From VXNE01 sp965200505 (GTDB lineage Bacteria; Pseudomonadota; Gammaproteobacteria; Pseudomonadales; Azotimanducaceae): 64,000 nucleotides of DNA. Location: positions 3,534,001 through 3,598,000 of the forward strand of contig OZ241343.1 of NCBI GenBank assembly GCA_965200505.1. The letters are read 5' to 3'. Below the pieces are notes generated by a model. That model was not told where the DNA came from and made no database searches. It worked only from the letters and a program-made list of their open reading frames with translations. Both the position numbers and the translations under genes were made by a program. This document shows, piece after piece, positions 36,901-43,327 of the stretch; the first letter of the stretch is position 1, and every line of letters starts with the position of its first letter.

Positions 36901-37307
36901 TCAACGCCGGCGCCAATTTGACGACGCCGCTGTTTGGCGTGGTGGTGCGCAAAGGCTATGGCCTGGGTGTGCAGGCGATGTGCGGGGCGAGCGCGTTGAC
37001 TGGCTTCTTCATCGTGGCGTGGCCCACCGCCGAGTTCGCCGGCATGAACATCGAGGGTTCGGTGAAGCTCGGCTATCGCAAGGAGTTGGCCGCCATTGAG
37101 GACGCGGACGCCCGGCGCGTGGAGTTCGAGCGGCGCGTGGAGCGCGCCTATGAGGCCGCCAAGGCGATCAACGCCGGCGTGGGCGGTGGGCTGGACGACG
37201 TGATAGACCCGGCGGACACCCGCAGCTGGATCGCCGCGAGCCTCAAACGGCTGCCGCCGACGCCGCCCCGCACGGAGAAGAAGTATCCTTACATCGACAC
37301 TTGGTAG
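33906..37307 (+). CDS. Single-chain biotin-dependent acyl-CoA carboxylase (BC-BCCP-CT)
   Basis: Protein of 1133 residues holding the whole carboxylase: biotin carboxylase with ATP-grasp (ILIANRGEIAIRI at the N-terminus, GGGGRGTRIV, ETNARLQVEH), a biotinyl domain with VVEAMKMEH and biotinylated K562, and a carboxyltransferase domain from about residue 630 with both halves (GGGRPGDD, SVINGRTFAGNTAL, MDCPGMMVGPDVE, GYGLGVQAM). Most acyl-CoA carboxylases split these into two or more subunits. The TTG at 33906 has AAGGGGAG upstream and starts exactly at the conserved N-terminus; an earlier TTG at 33843 overlaps the CoA-transferase stop. Substrate (acetyl-, propionyl-, or branched acyl-CoA) cannot be read directly. 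Confidence 0.93.
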   Translation: MRFDSILIANRGEIAIRIARAAADLGLRSVTVHSEDDGQSLHTRVADATHALAGVGIAAYLDEQAIVDAALAAGCGAIHPGYGFLAERASFARRCAAAGIVFIGPKTEHLELFGDKARARAAAVAAGVPVPAGLDRAVSLAEAQAFFASLNGGAMIVKAVAGGGGRGTRIVEDGGELASAYERCQSEANSAFGVPDVYVEAFLPRARHVEVQILGDEQGAVAHLGERECSVQRRHQKVVEVAPAPALDDAVRQDIIAAAVRFAEGQGYANLGTFEFLVDASGQAGAQPFVFIETNARLQVEHTVTEEVTGVDLVQTQIRLAQGASLGELGLADPGVAEPRGYAIQARVNMETVGEDGAIRPAAGTLTAYDAPNGPGVRTDGFGYAGYPVSSAFDSLLAKVIGHAPVGGFAAAVARTLRALSEFRLEGVGTNLRFLENVIGHADFAAGEVYTRWVDERMAELAVPAGAGRVRFVEGAAGVADDGAAAGFAGARVDTSDPLALFDHDAKVKAQAAEAPDEPAFAAPEGTTGLSSPIQGTIVSIEVAPGDEVRTGQQVAVVEAMKMEHVIAAEHDGVVREVTMRQGDVVREGYPIVFIEEAEVTGEAGAAAEALDPDYIRPDLALANERHAYTLDENRPEAVAKRYARGYRMPRENIDQLMDPGSFKEYWPLIVARQHQRHDMETLRRDTPADGVVAGIGTVNADLFGEEAARAMIVHYDYTVLAGTQGGRNHYKQDRMFDLADRFRIPLILFGEGGGGRPGDDRTGPGVAFDVHTFTQFSKLSGLVPMVSVINGRTFAGNTALVACCDVIIATEGSTVAMGGPAMIEGGGLGIYTPEEVGPMSFQVPNGVVDILCRDEEHAVEVAKQYLSYFQGATTQWEANDQRPLRHVVPENRLRLYDMREIIRTIADVGSVLEIREQFGVGVITAFIRVEGRPMGVIANNPHHLAGAIDSDGADKGARFIQLCDAFDIPVLSLMDCPGMMVGPDVERTALVRHCVRMFNAGANLTTPLFGVVVRKGYGLGVQAMCGASALTGFFIVAWPTAEFAGMNIEGSVKLGYRKELAAIEDADARRVEFERRVERAYEAAKAINAGVGGGLDDVIDPADTRSWIAASLKRLPPTPPRTEKKYPYIDTW

Positions 37308-37355
37308 GGGTCGCTTGATGAGTGGCCTCCGCCGATGCCGTCTGGAGGAACTTGC

Positions 37356-38588
37356 ATGAAGACATACGCGGTGCCGCAGTCCGACGCCCTCTATGAGCGG
37401 GCCAAAGGGGTGATACCGGGCGGCGTCTTCGGCCACCTTGGCGCGTCCGTGCGGCCAACCGGCCCGAAGTTCTTCGCCCGCGCCCACGGGGCGCGTTTCT
37501 GGGACGTCGATGGCAACGAGTACATCGACTACATGTGTGCCTTCGGCCCCGCCATCCTCGGCTACAACTGCGCGCCGGTGGATGAGGCGGCGCAGCGCCA
37601 GGAACGGCTGGGCAATGCGGTGAGCGTGGCGGCGCCGGTGATGGTGGAACTCGCCGAGCGGCTGGTGGATCGGGTGGCCGCGGCCGACTGGGCGCTGTTC
37701 GGCAAGAACGGCACGGACAGCACGAGCCTTGCGGTGATGGTCGCGCGCGCGGCCACCGGGCGGGCCAAGATCGTCACGGTGGAAGGCTGCTACCACGGCG
37801 TGGCGCCCTGGATGCGCGCCGGGCACCCGGGCCACGTAGCGGCGGACGGCGCCGACATCCTCACCGTGCCTTGGAACGACGCCGACGCCTTCGAGCGCCT
37901 GATCGGCGAGCATGACGGCCAGATCGCCGGGTTCATCTCTTCCCCCTACCATCATCCGGTGCTGGCGGACAACGAATTGCCGGCCGAGGGCTATTGGCCC
38001 CGCATTGAGGCGCTTTGCCGCGCCCACGGCATCGTGCTCATCATGGACGATGTGCGCGCCGGCTTTCGCCTCGACATGGCAGGTTCCAACGTGGCGTTCG
38101 GTTTCACGCCAGACCTCATCTGCTTCGGCAAGGCCATCGCCAACGGCCATCCGCTGGCCGCTTTGGTGGGCAGCGACGCGCTCAAGCACACGGCCAGCGA
38201 GGTGTTCTACACCGGCACCCAGTTCTTCAGCGGCCCGCCCATGGCCGCCGCGCTGGCCACCTTGGGCGAGCTGGAACAATCAGATGGCGTGCAACGCATC
38301 GGCGATTTGGGTGCAGCGCTGTGCGAGGGGCTCAAGGAGGTGGCGAGCGCCCACGGGTGCCAGCTGGTGGCCTCCGGCCCGGCGGCGATGCCCTACCTGC
38401 GCTTGGCGGACGTCTCCCGCGAGGCGCATTTCACTTGGATCGACGAATGTGTGCGGCGCGGCGCCTACCTGCTCGGCTTCCACAACCATTTCCTTTCCGC
38501 GGCCCACACCGACGCGGATGTGCAGCGCACCTGCGTGATCGCGGACGCGGCATTCAAGGCGCTCGGCGACACGGCCGCGGCAGCCTGA
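37356..38588 (+). CDS. Class III PLP-dependent aminotransferase/aminomutase
   Basis: Protein of 410 residues resembling glutamate-1-semialdehyde aminomutase and omega-aminotransferases. Features: IPGGVFGHLG near the start, ARFWDVDGNEYIDY, MDDVRAGFR (the PLP-binding Asp; DEV is more usual) and the Schiff-base K259 in CFGKAIANG. ATG 37356 has GGAGG 7 bases ahead. It is third in the operon after the CoA-transferase and carboxylase (48-base gap), so a catabolic transaminase feeding them is more likely than haem synthesis. The amine substrate is unknown. Confidence 0.88.
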   Translation: MKTYAVPQSDALYERAKGVIPGGVFGHLGASVRPTGPKFFARAHGARFWDVDGNEYIDYMCAFGPAILGYNCAPVDEAAQRQERLGNAVSVAAPVMVELAERLVDRVAAADWALFGKNGTDSTSLAVMVARAATGRAKIVTVEGCYHGVAPWMRAGHPGHVAADGADILTVPWNDADAFERLIGEHDGQIAGFISSPYHHPVLADNELPAEGYWPRIEALCRAHGIVLIMDDVRAGFRLDMAGSNVAFGFTPDLICFGKAIANGHPLAALVGSDALKHTASEVFYTGTQFFSGPPMAAALATLGELEQSDGVQRIGDLGAALCEGLKEVASAHGCQLVASGPAAMPYLRLADVSREAHFTWIDECVRRGAYLLGFHNHFLSAAHTDADVQRTCVIADAAFKALGDTAAAA

Positions 38589-38754
38589 GTCCGGCCGCTT
38601 GCCACGACTGCGCGGGCCTTGGCGTCCCGCGGCACGGGCGGGGCGTTCGCCATTCCAGCGAGCCACGGCGTCGTACCCGGCGCGCATCGCGTGGCAGTCC
38701 GCCATGTGAGCGAGCAACACCCGCACATCGACGAGTGAGCGGCACTGAGCCGTC

Positions 38755-39927
38755 TCAAGGCTCCTGATCGAAGGCTTTGAGCTCGTTCGTCAGGTAGGCG
38801 CGGAAGGAAGGAATGTCGAATCCCACGGTGCCCTTCGGCTGACGGGTCAAAACGCCGTGGTCAACGGCGTCCCTGATGACGGCTTCGCCATCAAACTCCG
38901 AGCCTTTGTAGGCCCTCACAGCGGCACTGTGGCGCATAAAGTCCGCATCGGCTGCGGCCAGGGCGCGGACGATGGGAAACATGGCTTCATCCGAAGGCTC
39001 CGTGGCCATTGAGGCCAAACGGCTCTGGTAGTAGTCGATCCGCTGTGCGCGGCCCTTCTCGATGGCTTCCTGCAAGGTTGCGCCGACGTCGATGGAACCG
39101 TGTTTCGAGATGACGTCCATCGCGCCCTTCAAGAAGCCGTGGATGTGCTGCGGAAACCCGTGGGATTCCATGGCGAGGGCCTTGGCACACGCTTCGGGGA
39201 TGTCGTGGCCGAAGCAGGCCATGTTCCCCAAGATGGCATCGAGCGCCTCTTCGGCCGCAAGGGGCGTGAGCCTCAAAGGGGCGTTGACGCGGGAGATGCC
39301 GCCGCGCCCGTCATCGGCCTTGCTCAGTGTGCTGGCAGTGTGCTGCAGGCCGATGCCAACCACGAAGATGGGGCACTCGTGATCGCCCTTGTGCAGGGTT
39401 GTGAGGTTCGGCATCGCTTCAGCAGCCACGGATTGCAACTCGTCGATGAGCAGGACCACGGCCCGGCAGTCGCGCCACATGGCTTCGCGCAAGGAAGTGG
39501 TGAGCATGGAATGAAGTGGGCGCTGGCGCCGGGCACGGTCGAACGACACCTGCGCCTTGATGGAAGCGACGGACACGCTGCCGCCCGAAACGGATGTGTC
39601 CAAACCGGCGATTTCGGTGCCCTTCTTCGCCTCTCCCATCGCGCCGGCGATGTCCATGAACAGGTTCACCGCGTCTGGCAGCACGGCCACGTCCGTCCAC
39701 AGGCAGGTGACGTCCGCGCGTTCCTTGAGCCGCCTTGCGAATTGGCGCCCCAACTCGCTCTTCCCGACGCCGGGTACGCCGGTCACTAGCTGGATGCCGC
39801 CGGTGGTCACCCCGTCCAGCACGCTGTCGAGCAGTTGCGACAACTGCTCCAGTTCGCGCTTGCGGCCCGCGAAGTGGGGCAGCGAGCCCCGCTCGCTGGG
39901 CACTTGGGGATGCTGGTTGCTCGGCAC
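38755..39927 (-). CDS. AAA+ ATPase (STAND/Orc1-Cdc6-like), copy 2
   Basis: Protein of 390 residues, paralogous to the ATPase at 6493-7659. Shared features include HFAGRKREL, Walker A GVPGVGKS at 50-57, Walker B VVLLIDELQS, CPIFVVGIGLQHTAS, GFPQHIHGF and the C-terminal FDIPSFRAYL. The GTG start at 39927 gives an N-terminus that aligns with copy 1. Unlike copy 1 there is no nuclease gene after it: downstream is a 166-base gap and then the convergent aminotransferase. The role is unknown; being held as two divergent copies in one window suggests a function that has been reused or re-acquired. Confidence 0.75.
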   Translation of the reverse strand: MPSNQHPQVPSERGSLPHFAGRKRELEQLSQLLDSVLDGVTTGGIQLVTGVPGVGKSELGRQFARRLKERADVTCLWTDVAVLPDAVNLFMDIAGAMGEAKKGTEIAGLDTSVSGGSVSVASIKAQVSFDRARRQRPLHSMLTTSLREAMWRDCRAVVLLIDELQSVAAEAMPNLTTLHKGDHECPIFVVGIGLQHTASTLSKADDGRGGISRVNAPLRLTPLAAEEALDAILGNMACFGHDIPEACAKALAMESHGFPQHIHGFLKGAMDVISKHGSIDVGATLQEAIEKGRAQRIDYYQSRLASMATEPSDEAMFPIVRALAAADADFMRHSAAVRAYKGSEFDGEAVIRDAVDHGVLTRQPKGTVGFDIPSFRAYLTNELKAFDQEP

Positions 39928-40259
39928 ACCGCAAGTTTACCGCCCAACCCGTTTGCGCGCCCTTAGGCTACCGAACCGTCGCGCCCGATGGCTCCCTTGG
40001 GCGCGGCACTATCCAGAACGTGGTGATTCCGCACACTGTTCGACCCTCAGCGGGCGGGGAAGCAAGCTGCCCATCGGCGCACCTGCAGGGTGTTTTTCTC
40101 AACCGGCATCTTGCCGGAAATCCCTTGCACGGTGCGCCTCTCAGCCCACTCCACCGATTCCTTGAGCGGGGATTAGGGATAATGCGCTTCGGTTGCCATC
40201 ATCGGCCGGTTGCGGCATATTTGGCGTTTGGTGGCAGGGCTCCAAAGTTGGCAGGACAG
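39928..40259. other. Gene-free stretch between divergent ATPase copy 2 and the zinc-module repeat
   Basis: This 332-base region should hold promoters for both the leftward ATPase gene and the rightward zinc module. No open frame with coding character was found. A small hairpin CCGGCA-tct-TGCCGG is at about 40111-40125, and an AT-richer patch with TTAGGGATAATGC near 40167-40181 might hold a -10 box. No Zur-like palindrome was recognised. Confidence 0.4.
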
Positions 40260-40562
40260 ATGCTCCGAGCGAGGTCATGGACGCGTGCGCTGCGAGAGCG
40301 GGTCGCGCTCGGCAGCATCGCGTTTTTGCTGCTCGGCGGGGCATTGCTCGTCGAGCACGAGGCGAGCGCCCACCAAGGTGGTGAGCCGGCCTGTGCCGTT
40401 TGCCTGTCGAGCGGCACCGAAGGTTTGGGCCACACCCCGGTCGCCCTGCAGCGTGTCACCGGTGCGGCCATGTCCGCGCCGTGCGCCGAAGCGCAAGCCG
40501 CATTGGGTGGCGCTCAACTCCAGAGGGCCATCAGGGCGCCCCCGAACTCCCCCAACGCATAG
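40260..40562 (+). CDS. Exported Cys/His small protein (DUF2946-like), unit 1
   Basis: Protein of 100 residues: basic N-terminus, a hydrophobic helix (residues 15-31) that is a signal peptide or anchor, then H33, H38 and the CxxC pair C45/C48 in ACAVCLSS, and a C-terminal APPNSPNA. The layout (membrane helix, histidines, CxxC) resembles DUF2946-type proteins that accompany metal-related TonB receptors. It lies 74 bases upstream of the ZnuD-like receptor gene, and the pair is duplicated. A periplasmic metal-binding role is inferred, not shown. Confidence 0.75.
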   Translation: MLRARSWTRALRERVALGSIAFLLLGGALLVEHEASAHQGGEPACAVCLSSGTEGLGHTPVALQRVTGAAMSAPCAEAQAALGGAQLQRAIRAPPNSPNA

Positions 40563-40636
40563 CCTGCGGCCCCTTCCCCTTGGGTAACACGGCCGCGGGG
40601 GTCACACGTCACGTCGGTTTACGGGAGTTCCCCCCA

Positions 40637-42904
40637 ATGCTTCAGAATTGTCGTTTCCCCAGCACCTGGGCGGCATGCCTTTGCGCGTTGCTGGCCTTTG
40701 GCCTTGGCCAAGAGGCCATCGCCCACGAAGATGGCGAGGACTTCGAGGAGATCGTGGTCACGGCCCATCCCTTGGCGGACACGGGTTTGGTGCAGCCGGC
40801 CCAGGTGCTCACCGAGGACGCCCTCGACCGGGCGCGGGACGCGAACATCGGCGCGACGGTGGAGCGGCTGCCGGGTGTTCGTTCGGCTTCCTTTGGGGAG
40901 GCGGTCGGGCGCCCCGTCATTCACGGCTTGGCCGGCGCCCGGGTGCGCATTCTCGAAGATCGCACGGACACCATGGACGTGTCCGTGACCAGTTCCGACC
41001 ACATGGTGACGGTGGAGCCGTCCTTGGCGGAGCGTGTGGAAGTGCTGAAGGGGCCGAGCACGCTGTTGTACGGCTCCGGCGCCATTGGCGGCGTGGTGAA
41101 CGTGGACACCGGGCGCATCGCGGACACCGTGCCGGAAGACAACTTCGAGGGGCGGCTGGAATTGCGTGGCGGCGACAACGGCGATGCGCGGGTCGGCGCC
41201 ATGCGGCTGGACGGCGCCGTCGGGCGGCTGGTCTGGCATGTCGATGGCTTCCGGCGCGACGCGGGGGATTACTCCATTCCGGGCTACGCCGAATCCGCGC
41301 GCATGCGGGCGGCCGAACACGAGGAGGCGCATCACGACGAGGATGAGGAAGTCCACCACGACGAGGACGAGGACGAGGAGGATCACCACGACGAGGACGA
41401 CCACGACGCGGACCACGAAGACGAAGCGCTGGATCATGGGCATCTGTCAGGCAGCGACTACGACGTGAGCGGCGGTGCCTTCGGGCTGTCGTTCGTGGGC
41501 GACCGCGCCCATGCCGGCATCTCCTTCAGCCGCATCGATGGCGACTACGGTTTGCCCGGCCACGCCCATGCCCACGAACACGAAGAGGCAGGTCATCATG
41601 ACGACCACGACGAGGCGCATGCCGACGACCATGACGATGACCACGACGACGGCGACGAGGACCACGGTGACGAAGACGAAGACGACCATGACGAGCATGG
41701 CGAAGAGGGCAACGCCTGGCTGGACATGGAACAGCGGCGCGTCGATGTGGAACTGGGCCTCTTGGATCCCTTCGCCAATTTCGAGCGCCTGACCGCCCGC
41801 GTTGGCTACAACGATTACGAGCACGCCGAGATTGAACCGAACGGGGAGATCGGCACCATGTTCACCAACAAGGCATACGACGCCCGCATCGAGCTGCGGC
41901 AGGCGGCGTCCGGTTCGTGGCGCAACATCTACGGCGCCCACTTCACCGGGCGTGAGTTCTCCGCCCTCGGCGAGGAGGCGTTCGCGCCGCCGGTGGACAC
42001 GACCTCGGCAGCGCTCTTCTGGGCCGGTGAGCGGAGCTTTGGCGACACGCAGGACATGCAGCTGGAGAGCGGCCTGCGCATCGAGCGCGTGAGCCATGAA
42101 CCGTCGGCGGCGCGGGAATCCGGCCCGGAGCGCCGCTTCACGGCCTATGCGGCTTCCTTGGGCGTCATCGCGCCGGCGGGCGACGCGTGGCGGCTCTCGC
42201 TGGTGGGCGATTGGTCCGTCCGCGCGCCCATTTCGGAGGAGCTCTACTCCAATGGCGCCCACCTCTCCACGGCCAGTTTCGAGTTGGGGGACTCATCCTT
42301 GGATACGGAGCAAGCGCTCAGCCTGTCCGCCAAGGCCGAATATCGCGGCGAGTCTTTGACGGCCAGCGCCACGGCCTACCATCGGCGGTTCGGCGACTTC
42401 ATCTACCAAGAGGCCACCGGCGATGAGGAGGACGGCCTGCCGGTGCTCGGCTTCGTCCAAGAGGACGCCACCTTCACCGGGCTGGATCTGGAAGCGACGT
42501 ACCACTTGTGGCAGCAGGGCGACTGGCACGGCGACCTGACGTTCATGTTCGACGTGGTGTCCGCCAAGGTCGATGTGGACGGCAACGACAACCTGCCCCG
42601 CATTCCGCCATCCCGCGCCGGCTTCGGCCTGGAGGTGGACAACGGGCGCTTCTTCGCCGGGCTCGACTACTTGCGCAGCTCGGAGCAGGACGACGTGGCG
42701 CCGCTGGAACTGGCAACGGACGCCTACGAGGATTTGCGCCTCGATTTGAGCTATCGGCTGTCCGCCGGGGCGGCGGACATCACCTTGTTCCTGCAGGGCA
42801 AGAACTTGACGGACGACGAGCAGCGCGACCACACCTCCTTCATTAAGGACTTGGCGCCGCGCCCCGGCCGCACCGTGGAAGCCGGCATCCGCGTGAAGTT
42901 TTAG
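40637..42904 (+). CDS. znuD: ZnuD-like TonB-dependent zinc receptor, unit 1
   Basis: Protein of 755 residues. Signal peptide ends near residue 29 (AIA-H); TonB box-like FEEIVVTA at 36-43; plug text RPVIHGLAGARVRILEDRTDTMDVSVTSSDH and VEVLKGPSTLLYGSGAIGGVVNV; barrel to a terminal VKF. Two extracellular-loop-like inserts, residues 227-269 and 309-357, consist almost entirely of His, Asp and Glu. The plug and the loops correspond to those of Neisseria ZnuD, a TonB receptor for zinc, so zinc import across the outer membrane is the best prediction; another divalent metal is possible. ATG 40637 has ACGGGAG upstream. A second copy follows in tandem. Confidence 0.87.
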   Translation: MLQNCRFPSTWAACLCALLAFGLGQEAIAHEDGEDFEEIVVTAHPLADTGLVQPAQVLTEDALDRARDANIGATVERLPGVRSASFGEAVGRPVIHGLAGARVRILEDRTDTMDVSVTSSDHMVTVEPSLAERVEVLKGPSTLLYGSGAIGGVVNVDTGRIADTVPEDNFEGRLELRGGDNGDARVGAMRLDGAVGRLVWHVDGFRRDAGDYSIPGYAESARMRAAEHEEAHHDEDEEVHHDEDEDEEDHHDEDDHDADHEDEALDHGHLSGSDYDVSGGAFGLSFVGDRAHAGISFSRIDGDYGLPGHAHAHEHEEAGHHDDHDEAHADDHDDDHDDGDEDHGDEDEDDHDEHGEEGNAWLDMEQRRVDVELGLLDPFANFERLTARVGYNDYEHAEIEPNGEIGTMFTNKAYDARIELRQAASGSWRNIYGAHFTGREFSALGEEAFAPPVDTTSAALFWAGERSFGDTQDMQLESGLRIERVSHEPSAARESGPERRFTAYAASLGVIAPAGDAWRLSLVGDWSVRAPISEELYSNGAHLSTASFELGDSSLDTEQALSLSAKAEYRGESLTASATAYHRRFGDFIYQEATGDEEDGLPVLGFVQEDATFTGLDLEATYHLWQQGDWHGDLTFMFDVVSAKVDVDGNDNLPRIPPSRAGFGLEVDNGRFFAGLDYLRSSEQDDVAPLELATDAYEDLRLDLSYRLSAGAADITLFLQGKNLTDDEQRDHTSFIKDLAPRPGRTVEAGIRVKF

Positions 42905-42952
42905 CGCGGCGCGTGGCCTGTTGGTGGCAGGGTGCCTAAGTCGAGCGAACGC

Positions 42953-43255
42953 ATGATCCCGGTGAGGTCATGGACGCGGGCGCTGCGGGAGCGGGTCGCT
43001 CTCGGCAGCGCCGCGTTGCTGCTGCTCGGCAGCGTGTTGCTCGTCGAGCACGAGGCGAGCGAGCACCACCACGATGAGGCGGCTTGCACCGTTTGCCTAT
43101 CGACGGACTCGGAAGGCTTAAGCCACGCTGTCACCACCCCGCGGCGCATCACCATCGCCGCCACGCCCACGCCGCGCCTCAAAGCGCGAGCCGCGCTGGG
43201 CGTCCTGCAACTCCCGAAGGCCATCAGGGCACCCCCGAACTCCCCCAACGCATAG
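42953..43255 (+). CDS. Exported Cys/His small protein (DUF2946-like), unit 2
   Basis: Protein of 100 residues, paralogue of the one at 40260-40562. The segment SWTRALRERVALGS and the final IRAPPNSPNA are the same in both. It has a stronger metal-binding-like motif: H33, then H38-H39-H40 and C45/C48 in EHHHDEAACTVC. ATG 42953 is placed by alignment with unit 1, where the same distance from the repeat start is kept; a GTG at 42932 would add 7 residues. It precedes its receptor gene by 72 bases. Confidence 0.75.
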   Translation: MIPVRSWTRALRERVALGSAALLLLGSVLLVEHEASEHHHDEAACTVCLSTDSEGLSHAVTTPRRITIAATPTPRLKARAALGVLQLPKAIRAPPNSPNA

Positions 43256-43327
43256 CCTGCGGCCCCCTGCTTGCCAGGGGCTACCCAGCCGCGGGATTCA
43301 CACGTTACATCGTTTACGGGAGTTCCC

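Larger units (their letters stand above)
40230..42904 (+). repeat. Tandem duplication, unit 1 (small protein plus ZnuD-like receptor)
   Basis: The unit begins at a GGTGGCAGGG block and contains a 100-residue gene and a 755-residue receptor gene. Unit 2 (42923-45595) repeats this order, with the same 30-base distance from the block to the first ATG, the same protein lengths, and long stretches of identical or nearly identical DNA. The short spacer between units (42905-42922) has no gene. Confidence 0.88.

Noticed and set aside
35199..38279. A 1026-codon open frame on the minus strand
   Set aside because: It is antisense to the carboxylase and aminotransferase genes, whose domains are unmistakable. 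Its His/Arg/Val-rich text is the usual shadow of GC-rich coding DNA.
38280..38726. Possible small leftward gene in the gap between the aminotransferase and ATPase copy 2
   Set aside because: The first 40 codons fall in the intergenic gap, but the rest runs antisense to the aminotransferase and no ribosome site or family supports it.
40563..40636. A metal or cobalamin riboswitch between the small gene and receptor in each repeat unit
   Set aside because: Only short stems were found and they are not conserved between units. No riboswitch signature was recognised.
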